DNA of 64,000 nucleotides from Lantana camara (Eukaryota > Streptophyta > Magnoliopsida > Lamiales > Verbenaceae), in contig CM074856.1 of the NCBI GenBank assembly GCA_037501455.1, forward strand, positions 54,031,001 through 54,095,000, read 5' to 3'. Made by a program: the position numbers and the translations under genes. The notes under the pieces are model-generated. The model saw nothing but the letters and a program-made list of their open reading frames with translations. It searched no databases and had not been told where the DNA came from. Positions within the stretch are counted from its first letter, which is position 1. The number at the start of each line of letters is the position of its first letter. Below are positions 1-13,733 of this stretch, piece after piece.

Positions 1-853
1 GTTTGGACCATTCATTTTAGCATTTAACACCAATTAAACAGAACAAATCAAATTAATTAAAAGATGAAAAAATAACTCTGTCTCCTAAATTACGATAATT
101 TATTTAATTTTTTTATCTAAAATATTTTAAATTATCATTCGAATATTATTAAACTTTTCAAATTATCATTTCATATCATTTGTGTTAACACGTGATTAAT
201 TTTCAGTAAAAAATTAATAATTTTTTATTAAAAAACTAATATTAAAATGACTTGAGACGACAATTTAAGAATTTTATTAAAATTTAAATTACAACATAAA
301 ACATTTTAGAATTTAGATAAAAAAAATTAAAAAATAATCATAGTTTGGAGCAAATTGTTTTTTCTTCTAATAAAAATATCACAAAGTGATATAGTTTAGT
401 TATCCATCGCTATGCTAGCTTATTCAAATATTTGAGTCTTGGAACTATAATTGCTATTGACAGAGAGAACTTTATACTAAAAAATAGTGGGATTGAAACT
501 CAAATAAATGAGTAGGAAAAAAGAAAGAAAATCAAAATAGAAAAATAAAAAAGTAAATATTTATAATATGTGAAATTAAAAGGGAAAGTATGATTGCCCC
601 TCGAACGCCGTCGTTCGCCGTCCTTCACAAATTCGGAAAACCGAAGCGAGATCGTCAACGTTCACCATTTTCATCAAATCCATTTCTATCCGTAACAACG
701 CAATTCGATTCCTCCGCGCATCATTCGACAGCACAAAAGGGTGTTTCCACATGCTAAATCTGCAGAGCTACGTACACGCGCGCTTATCCAGAGAGAGAAA
801 GTAGAGAGAGAGAGAGAGAGAGAAGAACTGAGGGGGAGGAGCATCGATCAATC
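1..853 (+). promoter_or_regulatory. Upstream region and 5' leader of the WAV2-like gene
   Basis: The first 600 bases are very AT-rich and hold no convincing gene. From about 600 the composition becomes GC-richer and turns into the presumed promoter and leader of the hydrolase gene that starts at 854. A GA dinucleotide tract at about 803-823 lies some 30 bases before the start codon. GA/CT tracts are common in plant 5' leaders. No TATA box could be assigned with confidence. Confidence 0.4.
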
Positions 854-3800
854 ATGGTGTCGTACGTGAGTGCCTTGCTTTATGGAGTTGGCGGAATTGT
901 GGTGGCGGGGATGGCGTTACTGGTTGCTTTTCAGGAGAAATTGGTCTACGTGCCGGTTTTGCCTGGACTCACTAAATCGTACCCCATCACACCCGCGCGT
1001 CTCCGGCTATTATACGAGGATGTGTGGCTTACGTCCTCTGATGGTGTTCGCCTCCACGCCTGGTTCATCAAGCTCTTCCCCGATTGCAGAGGTTGGTTTT
1101 TTGTTGCCTTTTAGGCTGTGATTGTTCGATTTGTATTCGTTTGTTTGATTTGTGTTGCTTAGTGTGTGAGGTGAATCTGGTTAATTGGCGATAATTTGTG
1201 TGTATGGAGTTTTAGATTGTTTAGGGTTTTTAGTTTATTGGGTAGGAAAAAGGGGTTGGTTGTAATTTGGGTGAGGGATTAATGCGAGAGGGTTGACCTC
1301 TTTGGAGTGAAGGTGCTGCTCATTGATTTTGATACGAGACACTGGCTTTAGAACTCTAACTTAGGGGTAAATGGATTTTAACTACTAGTAAAATCATAAG
1401 TTGATGAAATTGTATCTAGTTTCCAGAAAGAGCAAACTTCTAGGGTCCGAAATACACACAAGCAGTGCTATAACATTGCAGTTCAGATTGATGTGAGTTA
1501 ATTAACTTAGTTCTTTCACTGAGTAGGATTTGTTTGCGAATTGCGAACTGAGATATATTTTTCTATATTGTGTTTAGAAACTGGGAGGATTAAGAAATTG
1601 TGATTGGTTGGACCTCTACTGTTTTGCTACTGAAATTTCTGTGGTGGTAATTGTGTTAGTCTGGGGCCATTTCAAACTGAGTAGGACTGTGGATTCAATA
1701 TACACCGTGTTATGTTCATTGATTATTTCTATTGGTTGAGATGTTCTGATTGTTTGGTCCATTTTCCATTGTGTATAGCCTATTTCTTTGTGCAAATATA
1801 TTGAATTGTTATGCCCTACATTATGTCTACGCTAATTGCAGTATTTGATGACTTGTAATTGAGTCTGGTCTTAGAATTTTGTTATATTTTCTGCAAATTG
1901 CTATTAACAAGTGAGCAGAAAGTACCCTAAGCTATACCAATGATTTACTCAACTGACCTATCTTCCTGATAGTGGTAGATTGGTAGTTGATAACATAGCA
2001 GAAAATTAGTAGTATATGTGAAATATGTGTGCATATTTGTCTGACCTATCGTCCTGATATGTGTGCATCTTACAACTGTGTATAAGTCTTACCATTCCGA
2101 TGTCAAATTTCAGCTTAAAGGTACAAAATTCAAGGATAAGAAGAGAAAAAGATCTGTAATTAAGCAAAATAGTTTTAAGTGTAGCTCAAGTTGAGAAGAA
2201 AATAGTCTGACATAGCTGCTGCTGCTGCTTGGTGGCTGTCCATGACCATTCCTTTTTGACTCATTATTTCTCTTTGTTGGTTTGCATACAGTAGTTTTTA
2301 CTAATCCAACGATATACTCATGAATATTGCAGGTCCAACTATTCTATTTTTCCAGGAAAATGCTGGAAGTATCCTTTCTTTGGCAATTAGGTCCTCGCAT
2401 TATACTACGTGTAACAATTATTTCCATCATATTCCTATATCAAGTATGCATTTGTTTATGCATGTTTTAGGGCCTTGACTAGTTACTTACAGATATTGCG
2501 CATCGTCTTGAAATGGTTCGTATAATGTTACAGAGACTGCAATGCAATGTTTTCATGCTCTCGTACAGAGGGTAAGCAACGTTACATAGTAACTTGTTTC
2601 TCCAATTCTTTTGTTGTCCTCTGTTTAGTACATCCATTTTAAAAGGCCATACTAATTAATACATATATTACCCTTCCTGAAACACCTTCTCCGTGTGCCC
2701 CATACCTCCTTATTTTGTGTTACCCTTCTCCTCAGTTCTTCCTTTTGTATTGTTTTATCATGTTTCCATGTCTCTCTATTGGTTTTTGTTTTGAAAATTA
2801 CCTGTAGTAGTTATGACATTGGTGCTGCTTATCTAAATTTTAACCGTGCTTGTCTCATGTTTCTTCGTTGGGATGCTCAGCTATGGAGAGAGTGACGGAT
2901 TTCCTTCGCAACATGGTATTACAAAGGATGCTCAGGTTTGATTTCTGCCATATTTTGCTTTACTTAACAAGTAATTACCCAGCCAGTTCTTCCGGTCTAT
3001 TCTGAAGAGGATTTGGTTTTTTGGATGGGCGTTCTAGGTATATGTCATAGGTAGACACATCTTAGTTGTTTTAATTCCATGTTCCTGTTGAGTAGGCAGC
3101 AGTGGATCATCTGGTTCAAAGGACAGACATCGACACTTCCAGAATCGTAGTCTTTGGAAGGTCTCTTGGGGGCGCTGTTGGGACTGTTCTAACCAAGAAC
3201 AATCCGGACAAGGTAATGAATCCAAGGCCGCGGTACCTTCAAACCCTGTGCAAACTGATTACAATTGTTTTTTCTCATCTTGATCGTGGAAATGTGGTCC
3301 TCTCTTTTCCATTTTGAACTGGTCTGGAAAGTTAGGCAGGGTCAGACCATTTTTAGTCTGAGTGAGGCTAGAATTATATGCTGTCGCATTTCTTCTTCCA
3401 GTTGCCTGCTGTACTTTGAGTTTATCCCCGTTATCAACGTCAAATATATTGGTCGGATTTCTTAAGAGCATGCATATTGTTGACACATCTTATGTCTTTC
3501 TCTTACAATTTCCCTGCAATAGGCCCTATATCTAAAGACGTATTGTTAACTAACTTGATGATAGGATCATGCATTAGCTATCTTAGATTGTACTATCTAA
3601 AAGCATGCATGGTTGGCACTTTCGACAATTTATTGTTAAATAATTATTGAAACCGAGCTCTATTGTAGTATCTAGAAGCTCGCATAAATAGCAGTTCTGA
3701 GATTTATAGTAAATAAATATTCAAATTGTAGCTTTCGGTATAAACTATCCAAGAGGCATTTCTTTGAAGGCAAAAGGACACAAAAAACCTCTCATTGAAT

Positions 3801-5496
3801 TCCTTTTTATTAACCAAATTAACTTTTTGGTGGGAGAGTACTAGCTTTAATTGTTTATATGCAATTCTGTCTCGTCTATCCACATAATTACTTTTTGGCT
3901 CGATTTATTGATCGACTTCCATTTAGTCTAACTCAGTAGCAAATCTCATTACTTATATCATGCTGGAGTATTCCCAAATTTCTGAATCTTAACTCAGTTA
4001 ACCTTATACTCTCTTATTTTCAGGTGGCTGCATTAATATTGGAAAACACTTTCACATCCATCCTCGACCTGGCTGGAGTTCTATTTCCATTTCTGAAATG
4101 GTTTATTGGGAAAAGTGGCTCAAAGGGTCCCAAAGTTCTGAATTTCGTAGTTCGTTCTCCATGGAGCACAATTGATGTTATTGGTGAGGTGAGGGTTCAT
4201 ATAATTATTTTTTTACTACTGTAGGCTGGTTCTATATTTGTGCATCTTGACAAATTATGCTGTCAAATCAGCTCAGTATAATTAGAACTCACATGCTAGC
4301 TTGTTAATGTTCAATTGAGCTCATTATGGTTGAAATGCAACAAAGCTTGAGCAAAGTTTATGGCTTGGGTTTGATCATTTCAAGGCTGGTGCGAACAAGA
4401 AAAACTTATCTTTCCATGATAGGATACATGGCACCTTAGTTTAAGATTACTTTCAAAGACTAATATTTGGTCCTTCATTCATGAGTTGAACAATAAGTTC
4501 GCTTGGTTGGATGAAATTGTGTTGATGGGGAAGACATGATTGTGGACCTTAGTTTCAGTACATTCCTCCATGTCATTAGATGTGTTTTAAAAGAAATATA
4601 ATAGACTAGATGTCAGCTTGGATTTTTATAATATCCATATGATGCCCCTGCATATGCATACATAAATTTAAGGAAAAAAAAAAGATATTATAATCATACT
4701 GGTTGTACCATGCTGGACCGATTGAACAAATGTGGCCTGCAACATATAATCGTTATGCCATTTTTCTGACTTAAAACTAGGTTCTTTATTTTGTATCTGA
4801 TATTCTAAACACTCCAGGTGAAACAACCAATCCTTTTCCTCTCTGGACTACAAGATGAAATGGTTCCCCCATCACATATGGAGGCATTGTATGCTAAAGC
4901 TGCCGCACGCAATCCACAGTGTTCGTTTGTAGAATTCCCGAGCGGCATGCATATGGATACATGGTTATCTGGTGGTGATCGGTATTGGCGAACAATTCAG
5001 GAGTTCTTAGAAAAAACAGCTCCAGATAAGGAGGAGAATGCCACTCCTAGAGAGGGTAGGTTTTCGTTCTCAATGCCACAAAACTAGATTGTTCACTTCA
5101 ACTGATCATGTTAGATGTTGGAAATTTCCTGCAAAGGCTTCTGTCGAAGTCAAATAATAAGTCCTAATGCAAGTAAAGATCTTTGGCCAAGCTGTAGGAA
5201 TCGGGCATAATCTTTGATTGCTGAAATATATTTTCACTTTTGTGTTGGTTCATTTTTGGAGTCACCTTTTACCTTTTACCTAATGTATTATTATCGACTC
5301 CCCCTGCCTACCAAAAGAACTACTTTTCTCCATCTTTCCGGACCCTAATTCTTTTCAAGGTATTTTTAGAACTCGGAAATTAGATATCTACTTTTTCTGC
5401 TTGAGTAGATCATGTTTACCTTGTATTCATTAGCTTCTTCTCACAAACAGTTGCTAAATCATTTCTCAATTTCTCTCAGATGATGAGGCTAGGTGA
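854..5496 (+). CDS. WAV2: WAV2/BEM46-like alpha/beta hydrolase (ABHD13 type)
   Basis: Exons: 854-1091, 2333-2368, 2493-2571, 2881-2935, 3096-3212, 4024-4188, 4818-5055 and a last short exon 5480-5496. If the last donor (GTAGGT at 5056) is not used, exon 7 reads on to a stop at 5087. The protein has 314 residues if spliced (tail DDEAR) or 319 if not. All joins are GT-AG and keep frame. Residues 5-27 form one hydrophobic anchor. The nucleophile elbow GRSLGG puts Ser at about 159; Asp243 (LQDEMVPP) and His275 (SGMHMDTW) complete the triad. The family is BEM46/ABHD13. Arabidopsis WAV2 (308 residues as recalled) is a membrane protein that negatively affects root bending and waving. The substrate is unknown. 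The sequence is close to WAV2 throughout, so the family is secure; which C-terminus is used is not. Confidence 0.9.
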
Positions 5497-5978
5497 TGTG
5501 CTGGGATCTCCAGTTGTAGGTGTACTGTTTAAGCATCCTTGGACCCGCAGTTGTGCCCTTTCTGAAATTTTGCAGTCCCCAAAAGGATTTTATGATGTTT
5601 TCCGAGCTTTTCTTCTGGGCACGCATTCTTGTTTACAATTTTCAGGGGATGGAATTCGATATATACATGAATGACACCAATAACATCGTGCAGCATAAAG
5701 GTTTGTCAATACCATCAGACTGGTTGTACTGTATGAATAATAACTCGTAAGAATGTTAGATCTATACAAGGATTCGAACTGGGAACTGTGTTTTCACTCG
5801 CGAGAGTTAAACTCTAGTTTAATATTTGGGTTTATGTTGCTATTTGTTTATAAAATCTCTTTGGTCTGAGAATTTAGTTAGCAACCAAAGTTAAGAGTAT
5901 TTGGATTGTACCATTGTTGTGATTTATATTTATTGATCTAGTTTGTTTTTGGTTCCTTCGTGACATTTGGATGTTGTT

Positions 5979-5982
<4 letters not shown>

Positions 5983-6036
<54 letters not shown>
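5983..6036. repeat. (TC)n microsatellite
   Basis: About 27 uninterrupted TC dinucleotides in the spacer downstream of the WAV2-like gene. It is purely a simple repeat; reading frames crossing it are artefacts. Confidence 0.97.
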
Positions 6037-6040
<4 letters not shown>

Positions 6041-6120
6041 CCTTTTTGTTTTCCAGGTTTCCCTTTTGTTTTTGGGTTTTAAAATATCTATGATATATGT
6101 ATAGAGAATTCTGTATACCT

Positions 6121-8041
6121 AGGGGTGGCAAAATGGGTTGAACCCATATAGGTGGATTGGGTTGGGTTGGGTTGGTTTTGATGAAATTTAAATTGGGTTG
6201 GTTGGGATTGGGTTAATAATGGGTTAGGAAAGTAATGAGTTCTTAATGGGTTATGGTAGGTTGATATTGGGTTTGAGTTGGATCTTTAATGGTTTAAGAT
6301 TAATTATTCAATTTTAATGTTTTATTACTATTTTACCCTCCCCATAAATTAAATATTATATTTCTATTTATAAACTTTTTAAACATAATTACACATTTTT
6401 TACACATACTAACACAATTTTACACATATTTTCGCACAATAACACATTTTTTACACACATTTACACACTAACATAATTTTACACGTATTTTCACACGAAC
6501 ACGATTTTTAACTCGCTTGTCAATTTTTCAATTTGTTCTATTTATTTTAGACTCGTTTGACCCATTTTAGATCAATTTCACCCATTTTTCAATCTGTTCA
6601 ATCTATTTGGGACTCGTTTGTCCGTTTTAAGTCAGTTTCACCCGTTTTTCGACTTGTTCAACCTATTTTGGACTCGTTTGATCCGTTTTTGACCATTTTA
6701 ACCCGTTTTTCGACTTATTCGACCTATTTTGGACTTGTTTGACCAGTTTTGGACCCTTTTTATCCATTTATCGACCTATTAGACCTGTTTTGGACTTATT
6801 TGGCCCATTTTAAGCTCGTTTCACCCGTTTTTCAACTTGTTCAACTTATTTTGGACTCATTTGACCCATTTCGGACCATTGTAATCGGTTTTTCGATCTA
6901 TTCGATCAATTTTGGACTCGTTTGATCAGTTTTGGACCTCTTTCACTCGTTTTTCAACTTATTCGATCTATTTTGGACTCGTTTGGCCCATTTTAGACCT
7001 ATTTCACCGATTTTTTTTATGTGTTTGAATTATTTTATATCAATTTGATCTGTTTTTTGACTTGTTCAACTTATTTTGAGCTTGTTTCACCTATTTTTCA
7101 ATATGCTTGATTTATTTTGAGCCCGTTTCACCCGTTTTTCGACTTGTTCAACATATTTTGGACTCGTTTGACCCATCTTGGACCATTTTTATAGATCCAA
7201 AATGGGTAAAATATGGGTAAAATGAATTCAAATGGATAAAATAGATCAAAAAATGGGTAAAATGAGTCCAAGTGGGTAAAATGGATCCAAATGGATAAAA
7301 TAGATCCAAAATGGGTAAAATAGATCCAACATGGGTAAACTGGATCCAAATGGGTAAAATGGATTCAAGTTGGTAAAATGAATCCAAAACGGGTCAAATG
7401 ATTCCAAAATAGGTCGAATATGTCGAAAAACGGGTGAAAGAGGCCCAAAACGAATCAAACGAGTCAAAAATAGATCGAACAGGTTGAAAATTGGGTGAAA
7501 TGGGTCCAAAACGGGTCAAATGATTCCAAAATAGATCGAATAGGTCGAAAAACGGATGAAAGAGGCCCAAAACGAATCGAACGAGTCAAAAATAGGTCGA
7601 ACAAGTTGAAAATTAGGTGGAATTGGTCCAAAACGGGTCAAACGAGTCAAAAATAGGTCGAATATATCGAAAAACGGGTGAAACAGACCAAAAATGGGTT
7701 AAACGAGTCTAAAATAAAACAAACATGTCGAAAAACGAAAAAACAGACTCAAAATAGACCAAATGAGTTGAAAATATATTAATTGGGTCAAATAAATCAA
7801 AAATAAGTGAAATATATTAGTGAAGGGTATATTGGACATTTAAGTAATTGAATTGAGTTGAAATTCATTAATAACCCATTATTGAACCAATTAACAAACC
7901 ATTAAAACCCACCACAACCCATTAAGAACCCAACCCATTAAGAATCCATTAGTATAGAACCCATTTTTGACTCAATCTATTTAAACCCAACCCATATGAA
8001 TCCAATCCAAACCCAGTCCAACCCACTCATTTGCCACCCGA
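6121..8041. mobile_element. Foldback element with 8-bp target duplication, hAT-like ends
   Basis: The outer ends are related inverted repeats: AGGGGTGGCAAA at the left, and the complement of TCGGGTGGCAAA at the right. They are flanked by GTATACCT (6113-6120) and GTATACCC (8042-8049), an 8-bp duplication matching at 7 of 8 positions. Inside, the left half is an array of degenerate repeats built on GACTCGTTTGACCCATTTT and TTTCACCCGTTTTTCGACTTG. The right half carries the same motifs in reverse complement (GGGTCAAACGAGTC and similar), with the turn near 7190-7200. The whole could fold into a very long imperfect hairpin. There is no transposase, and the ORFs inside are low-complexity shadows. An 8-bp duplication and AGGGGTG-type ends fit a non-autonomous hAT element; the superfamily is an inference. 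Confidence 0.75.
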
Positions 8042-8049
8042 GTATACCC

Positions 8050-9219
8050 AATATAGCAGATCACTTAACTGATGCTTCTTGATTTCCTTCCATGTCTGCA
8101 ATCTCAAGCAATTACTGGAAGCATTAGACTGGCTGGCTCTTTAACCATAAATTTTTCCTGAAGTTTTTGACATTTATACACTGCTTTGGAATTCGATATA
8201 TGATTTTAACCAATTTGTAAAATGTTTACTTGGAAAATTTTGAAAATATTATTTTTTGGTATCATATTATGTCTACCCGTGTTCGATATGTATCACACAC
8301 TATTCAGGTGAGAAATTGAAAAAAAATAAAAATTAGTGTCACTGTAATCACCCAGTCAAGGCGGTAGAATTTTGCTTACCGCACATCATGTTTATGCTAT
8401 TTAAGAGTTTTTACTGAAGTAGCTTATAAGAGTAAAGACACATTGTAGTATTGTACATAAAATTAAGCTAAAAACTAGCATGATGGAATAGAATAGGAAT
8501 CCTTAAATTTTCAAGCGGGTTATGTACTAAGATCATACGCATCATTGTATGCATGTCTTATTGTAGAACATCTACATTATTACAGAAAAGGACAACTAAT
8601 TAGTTGGAATTGATAGATGCATAACTTTTTAAGTGAGACAATAATTTAGTTTATTGATTAAAGCAATAAACTTTATACTAAGTTTCATATATCTCAATTC
8701 TCATTCATTTTCAATTATTAAAAAATTATTGTGTTAGATCGTATTATGTTTTTTTCGTCACTTGATTGTACTTAAATTAAAAAAAAAAATAAAAAAATTG
8801 AATGAAAAAAAAAAATAAAAAAAAAATATTCTTTCACATCTTCACTTTTTCTCTTTTCTTTTTCATTTTATTTGAAAGTTTCTTTTTTGAAAGATTTTCT
8901 TTTTCAATCTAATATATATATTAATTATATATTTATCACATTCTTTTTTGGTTTTCCTTTGAAATTGAAAAGTGTGCTCTATTTGTAGATCAGCAGGTCT
9001 ATTTGTTGGACCCGTTTCAAAAAAGTTACAAAAGTCCCTATCCACTCTCCAACACTCCTCCAATCCCAAAAGAGCCCCAACAAAATTCATATATTACACA
9101 TATGCCCCAATTTCCCCCCTCTTTTTGTCCTCCCTCCTCCCCTCAAGTCCTTGTTTTATTTTCAAACCATTACTGTGAGAGCACACACTGTAGTGTATTT
9201 GTGCGTGTACGGAGCAGCC
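8050..9219. other. AT-rich spacer and leader of the Alfin-like gene
   Basis: No gene seen. It contains A/T-rich low-complexity tracts (about 8769-8826) and, from about 9030, a pyrimidine-rich stretch that probably holds the promoter and 5' leader of the downstream PHD-finger gene. Confidence 0.5.
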
Positions 9220-12200
9220 ATGGACGGCTCGCATAACAGTCCTCGAACTGTGGATGAAGTTTTCAAAGATTTCAAAGGCAGACGCAGTGCCTTGATCAGA
9301 GCACTCACCCTCGGTAATTTTTACTTTTTCCGTTTTCTGTATTTCTTCAATTTTTGTCATTGTTCTGGTGAACCGTACTGTTTCTATGCCTTTTTTGTGT
9401 AAATTTTCTTTTCCTGTTGTGCTTTTGAGTGCTTTAGGGTTCGTGTGGTTGAATTATAGTACATTCTTTTTAACTGGAATTTGGGGTTATTTTGTGTCTT
9501 TTGCCTTTTCAGATGTTGAAGATTTCTACCAACAGTGTGATCCTGGTGAGTAAGGGTTAATTTTGTTCTAGTTTTTCTGTGCTTTTTTCTTTAAGTGCCT
9601 ATTCCGCGGTAGCTGTCAATTTAATGTTCGGTCGGTAGTTTTTGAGTTTTTGCTTGTATGATTATTGAACTTTTTAGTTTGCTGCTTGGGGTTTTATTTC
9701 AGTTTGGAGGGTACTTGATTAGTTTAATGGCTTACTGCATATGATCTCGTTGCTGAGTTTATAACTTTATATACAGCTTGTTGCTGTGAGTTAAAGGCTA
9801 TTTTACTGTTGGATATATGACCTTAATTTTGGCTTGTTCTTTCGATATTTGGAAAATGTTTTTGCAAGAGTGGGGTTTTAATTATATATTTGCGGCTTAT
9901 CTAACAAAACTATCCATGCATGATTAATTGGCTTTGATATTTTAAATTTGTTGATTATTACTATTATACCGCGTTGTAATGTCGTTTAGTATCAACATTA
10001 TACTCCTTTTGCACATATAAACCTTAGCACATTGTTTTTGTGTCACGGACTCAACATAGTATTCCAACTTGCAGCTTAGACATAACATGCTTCCCTTATT
10101 ATTCTGTGATCTCTATATATTGAGTGGGATGGACAACTCTGTGACATGGCATCTGAGATATGTTTTACCAATAGTTCTGGCAGTCAGTGTGGAATTATTT
10201 CCATGTCCATATCATGGAATTTCCGTGTATGTTTACGTTAGTACCTTATGCTTTTTTCATTCTCATTGTTTCCCACGGTAAGCATCTGTGTCAGTATATA
10301 CTACTATTTAATCGGTATGGCTCTGGTGACATTTTTACTTGTACATGTGAATTTTGAGTTTCTAGCGACAAATTAAGCAAAATTTAGAGACTATTTTGAA
10401 CTAAAACCACTATATAAAAGTGCTACTTAAATTTGTTTAGCTTTCAAATGGAGGTAAGGTTATGGTTAATTTATCTGTAGCCTTTACAAGTTTCAAAATT
10501 GTATTTGGGTAATATGATTAAAAAATTGTACTTGAATTGATATATGAAGTGCTCTATCCTTTGGTACATTGTACTGCTTATTTTCCATGTCTAGGAGGCA
10601 ATACCTTGCTCTTTCCGGTTTACTTTTAACTAGCCAATGTTGGCCTTCACTAATTCGTCCAAGTCTGTACTACTTATTCTTTCATCTCCACTGTGTGTTT
10701 GTAAGCCCATATTAACATCTTAGGTGTTTCATCTAATCAATGAATGAAAGATGTTTTTATTGAAAGCGTTGAATTTACTTTTAAGTGATACTGCCTTGTG
10801 GAAAATTTGCAGAGAAGGAAAATCTTTGTCTTTATGGATTTCCTAATGAGCAATGGGAGGTTAATTTACCTGCTGAGGAGGTGCCACCCGAGCTTCCAGA
10901 ACCTGCTTTAGGTATAAACTTTGCTAGGGACGGAATGCAAGAAAAGGACTGGTTGGCTCTTGTTGCTGTCCACAGTGATGCGTGGTTACTTGCTGTTGCT
11001 TACTATTTTGGTGCCAGATTCGGTTTTGATAAGGCTGACAGGTGAACCTTTTGTATATAATGAAGTTGTCTGGATGTGCATTTCATATTTATTTGTTACA
11101 CTTACAACTTCGGTAATAGTTAGGTTTTTTGATCCAATAACCTAAGAATTAGAGGAGGACTAAATACCTTCTATCCTGAAGATTTGACTTGATTTGACAT
11201 TCTGTATCTCAGTATCATTGAAGCATTACCATCTCTGTTGGTGCACAATGTAAAGAATTTATTGTTCTCCATATTTCATTAGCATTGCTTTCTATTCTGC
11301 TTACATATTTACTCTACTTTGCCGTGACTCCGTCACAGTAGATATATCTGGACAAGCTTCTATTAGTATATATCTTTTGCCTGTTGCCTTAAATGTACTA
11401 TATAGGCTAAGGGCCTGGTGTGACCAAAAGTTTACACTTTGTAGTATTCTATTGTATACTCGGGTGAGCTTTACAGTCCATTGGGGAAAGTAGAAACAGG
11501 GCATCCAAAATACCGTTCTAGAGATATATTCTTAGGCGTCTTCCTGGAAAGAAAGGGCCTAAGGAATCTTGACATCAGCTAAATCTTTATTAATACAAAA
11601 TTTTCCTTTTTTATCCGAAACTGCGGTTAGTGGAGGAAATTTTATTGCTCCTTGCCAGATGTGTTTGTAATAACCAGCTGAATTTTCTTCAAAGTATGAT
11701 TTGCTCTTAGCTTCATTTTTGTTGGTATTTGATGCAGGAAACGTCTGTTCAATATGATAAATGATCTCCCAACGATTTTTGAAGCCGTGACAGGAGCTGC
11801 AAAGAGGCAAGTGAAGGATAAATCGTCTATTGTCACAAACCAAAGTGGCAGTAAATCCAAGTCAAACTCAAAACCGGTAAGAAATCATTCAACACTTTGA
11901 GCTACCATCACATTTTGAGTGTGTGCAAAGAAACTTCTGTGAGACAGGATGCAATTTGTGTCCAAGTTATTTGCAGTCATTATGAGTTTGATGTTTTTAG
12001 GGGGGAAAAATAATCAGAATTTTGAGAAGCTTATGGAACCCTACTTTATGATGACAAATAACTCGAATAATTGATGTTCAAATTATGTGTGTTGAATTTA
12101 GAAATAGTAGGCACGGTTTGATCTTTTTCTCTTGTAGGATAGCACTCTGTGCACTACATTATCGTTCCTAGATCTTTGCATTTTATGTCTCCCATATCAC

Positions 12201-12590
12201 CTCTACAAAACCTATAATTTTATTTTTGGTCTGTTAGAGAAGCATGGATTTTTTTGGTGTTATCACTTTTGTGAATGCCTTTTTCTTTGTTTATGCAACT
12301 ACACTTATTCCAGTAACACAACTTTATCATATTCCTAAATTTAGGCAAAATTGCCCAAGCACCAAGTAAAGGAGGAGGATGATGGGTTGGATGAAGAAGA
12401 GGAAGACGAACACGGGGAAACCTTGTGTGGAGCATGTGGGGAAAGTTACGGTACAGACGAGTTCTGGATTTGCTGCGACATATGTGAGAGATGGTTTCAC
12501 GGCAAGTGCGTTAAGATAACTCCTGCTAGAGCTGAGCACATCAAGCAATACAAATGCCCATCCTGTAGTAACAAGAGAGTTCGACCTTGA
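9220..12590 (+). CDS. AL5: Alfin-like PHD-finger protein (histone H3K4me3 reader)
   Basis: Exons 9220-9313, 9513-9545, 10813-11041, 11738-11876 and 12345-12590, all GT-AG, encode 246 residues. Residues 10-137 are the plant Alfin domain; the hallmark GINFARDGM segment and [10 protein letters not shown] are present. An acidic linker (about 174-190, many D and E) precedes a C-terminal PHD finger (about 192-243) with CGAC, CCDIC, WFHGKC and CPSC, so the C4HC3 zinc ligands are complete. Alfin-like proteins read trimethylated H3K4 in the nucleus and work in stress and seed gene regulation. It lies in the same orientation as the WAV2-like gene, as the AL5-WAV2 pair does in Arabidopsis (recalled). 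The family call is firm; the AL5 label rests on that neighbourhood and is less certain than AL3/AL4 alternatives would need to exclude. Confidence 0.92.
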
Positions 12591-13733
12591 TCGTTCATTG
12601 CTGCATTAGCTGCTCGATTTGCCGGTCATTTCCTCTAATTGTATCTTCATTTATGCAGCTAACCAATGAGAGCAATGACGGCTACTCTCTCTCTCTCTCT
12701 CTCTCTTTAATCCTACTAATATTTAGCTTCTCTTTTGCATTCCACTCTTGCTTTAAATTTTAATTGTTGATTTGTAGAGATTTACTGTCGTAAGGAGACC
12801 ATTTGTTTTTCTATCCAGTTAATTGGCTGTTATTCAGAATCTTGGCAATTGAAATCAGTTTATTGTCAGAATGTTGGTTTACTGCTGGAGTTGAATTAGG
12901 TTTCACATTGTTAGAAATTGCTCCTTTGGTTGGTAATACAGATAGAATTATGCATTTGTGAATTGCTCTATAAACTGTCAATTGTCATTTGTGGATTCAC
13001 CGTTTCAGCATGAAACTAAATATCACTTGTTTAACCCAAAACTCCGATTTTACGCACTCCACTAGCCATATGGTAGATACATTCAGATATGTGGGTATAC
13101 ACAGCTCCCTCCATTTTGGCTCCCCACTTAGAAGTTAATGCAGAAATTGAAAAAAGGGTTCTCTGTAATTTGCATTTCTTTTGTAAATATTGGTGCATGA
13201 CATGGATTTATTGATTGGAAGTAGTAGCCTAGTAGGTCTATTTGGTTATCGACCATGGGTCGAGCCGGAGCCATACCAAGAACGGTCTAGCCGTACCACT
13301 GGTTGTGTACCACATTACGTACTTAGAAACTATAACACGAGAACAGTCGAGCAGTACCAATTGTTGTGTACCAGAGACTATGGCGTACCTAGAGACTTGA
13401 TCACGAGACCAGTCGAGCTGTACCAATATTTGTGCTCCAGAGACTCGATGGTTGGCACCAAAGATTCAAATCGAGACCCGCTATACTAATAATACAACTT
13501 AAGAACATCAAAATCCAATCATAAATTTGTATAATTCATGAACAATTACCCAAACTACTTGAATGGCAGAAGATGATTTAGAATTCTTCCAAGTAAATAT
13601 CTAACTGAACCAAAATAGAAAACTAACAATAAGGAAATCCAGAAGCAAAAGTAATCTAGACATTTCAAATCAATCCTATCCATTGTCATATGAATATAAT
13701 CCACAACGAAGAACACCGATGCAGAACAAACCC
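12591..13733. other. Spacer with CT microsatellite and a 61-66 bp tandem repeat
   Basis: This holds the 3' UTR of the Alfin-like gene, with a CT tract at about 12684-12706. At 13280-13472 there are three diverged tandem units of 61-66 bp, starting at 13280, 13341 and 13407, each with a GTCGAGC(A/T)GTACCA-like core. Reading frames over the repeats look repetitive and are not believed. No other gene is seen. Confidence 0.6.
13280..13472. repeat. Three-copy diverged tandem repeat (61-66 bp unit)
   Basis: Units begin GAACGGTCTAGCCGTACCA, GAACAGTCGAGCAGTACCA and GACCAGTCGAGCTGTACCA, and each continues with TTGTG(T/C)(A/T)CC. Their origin is unknown. Confidence 0.7.

Noticed and set aside
6557..7509. 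ORFs of 60-90 codons with repeated F, P and I
   Set aside because: They are translations of the foldback element's repeat arrays in several frames.
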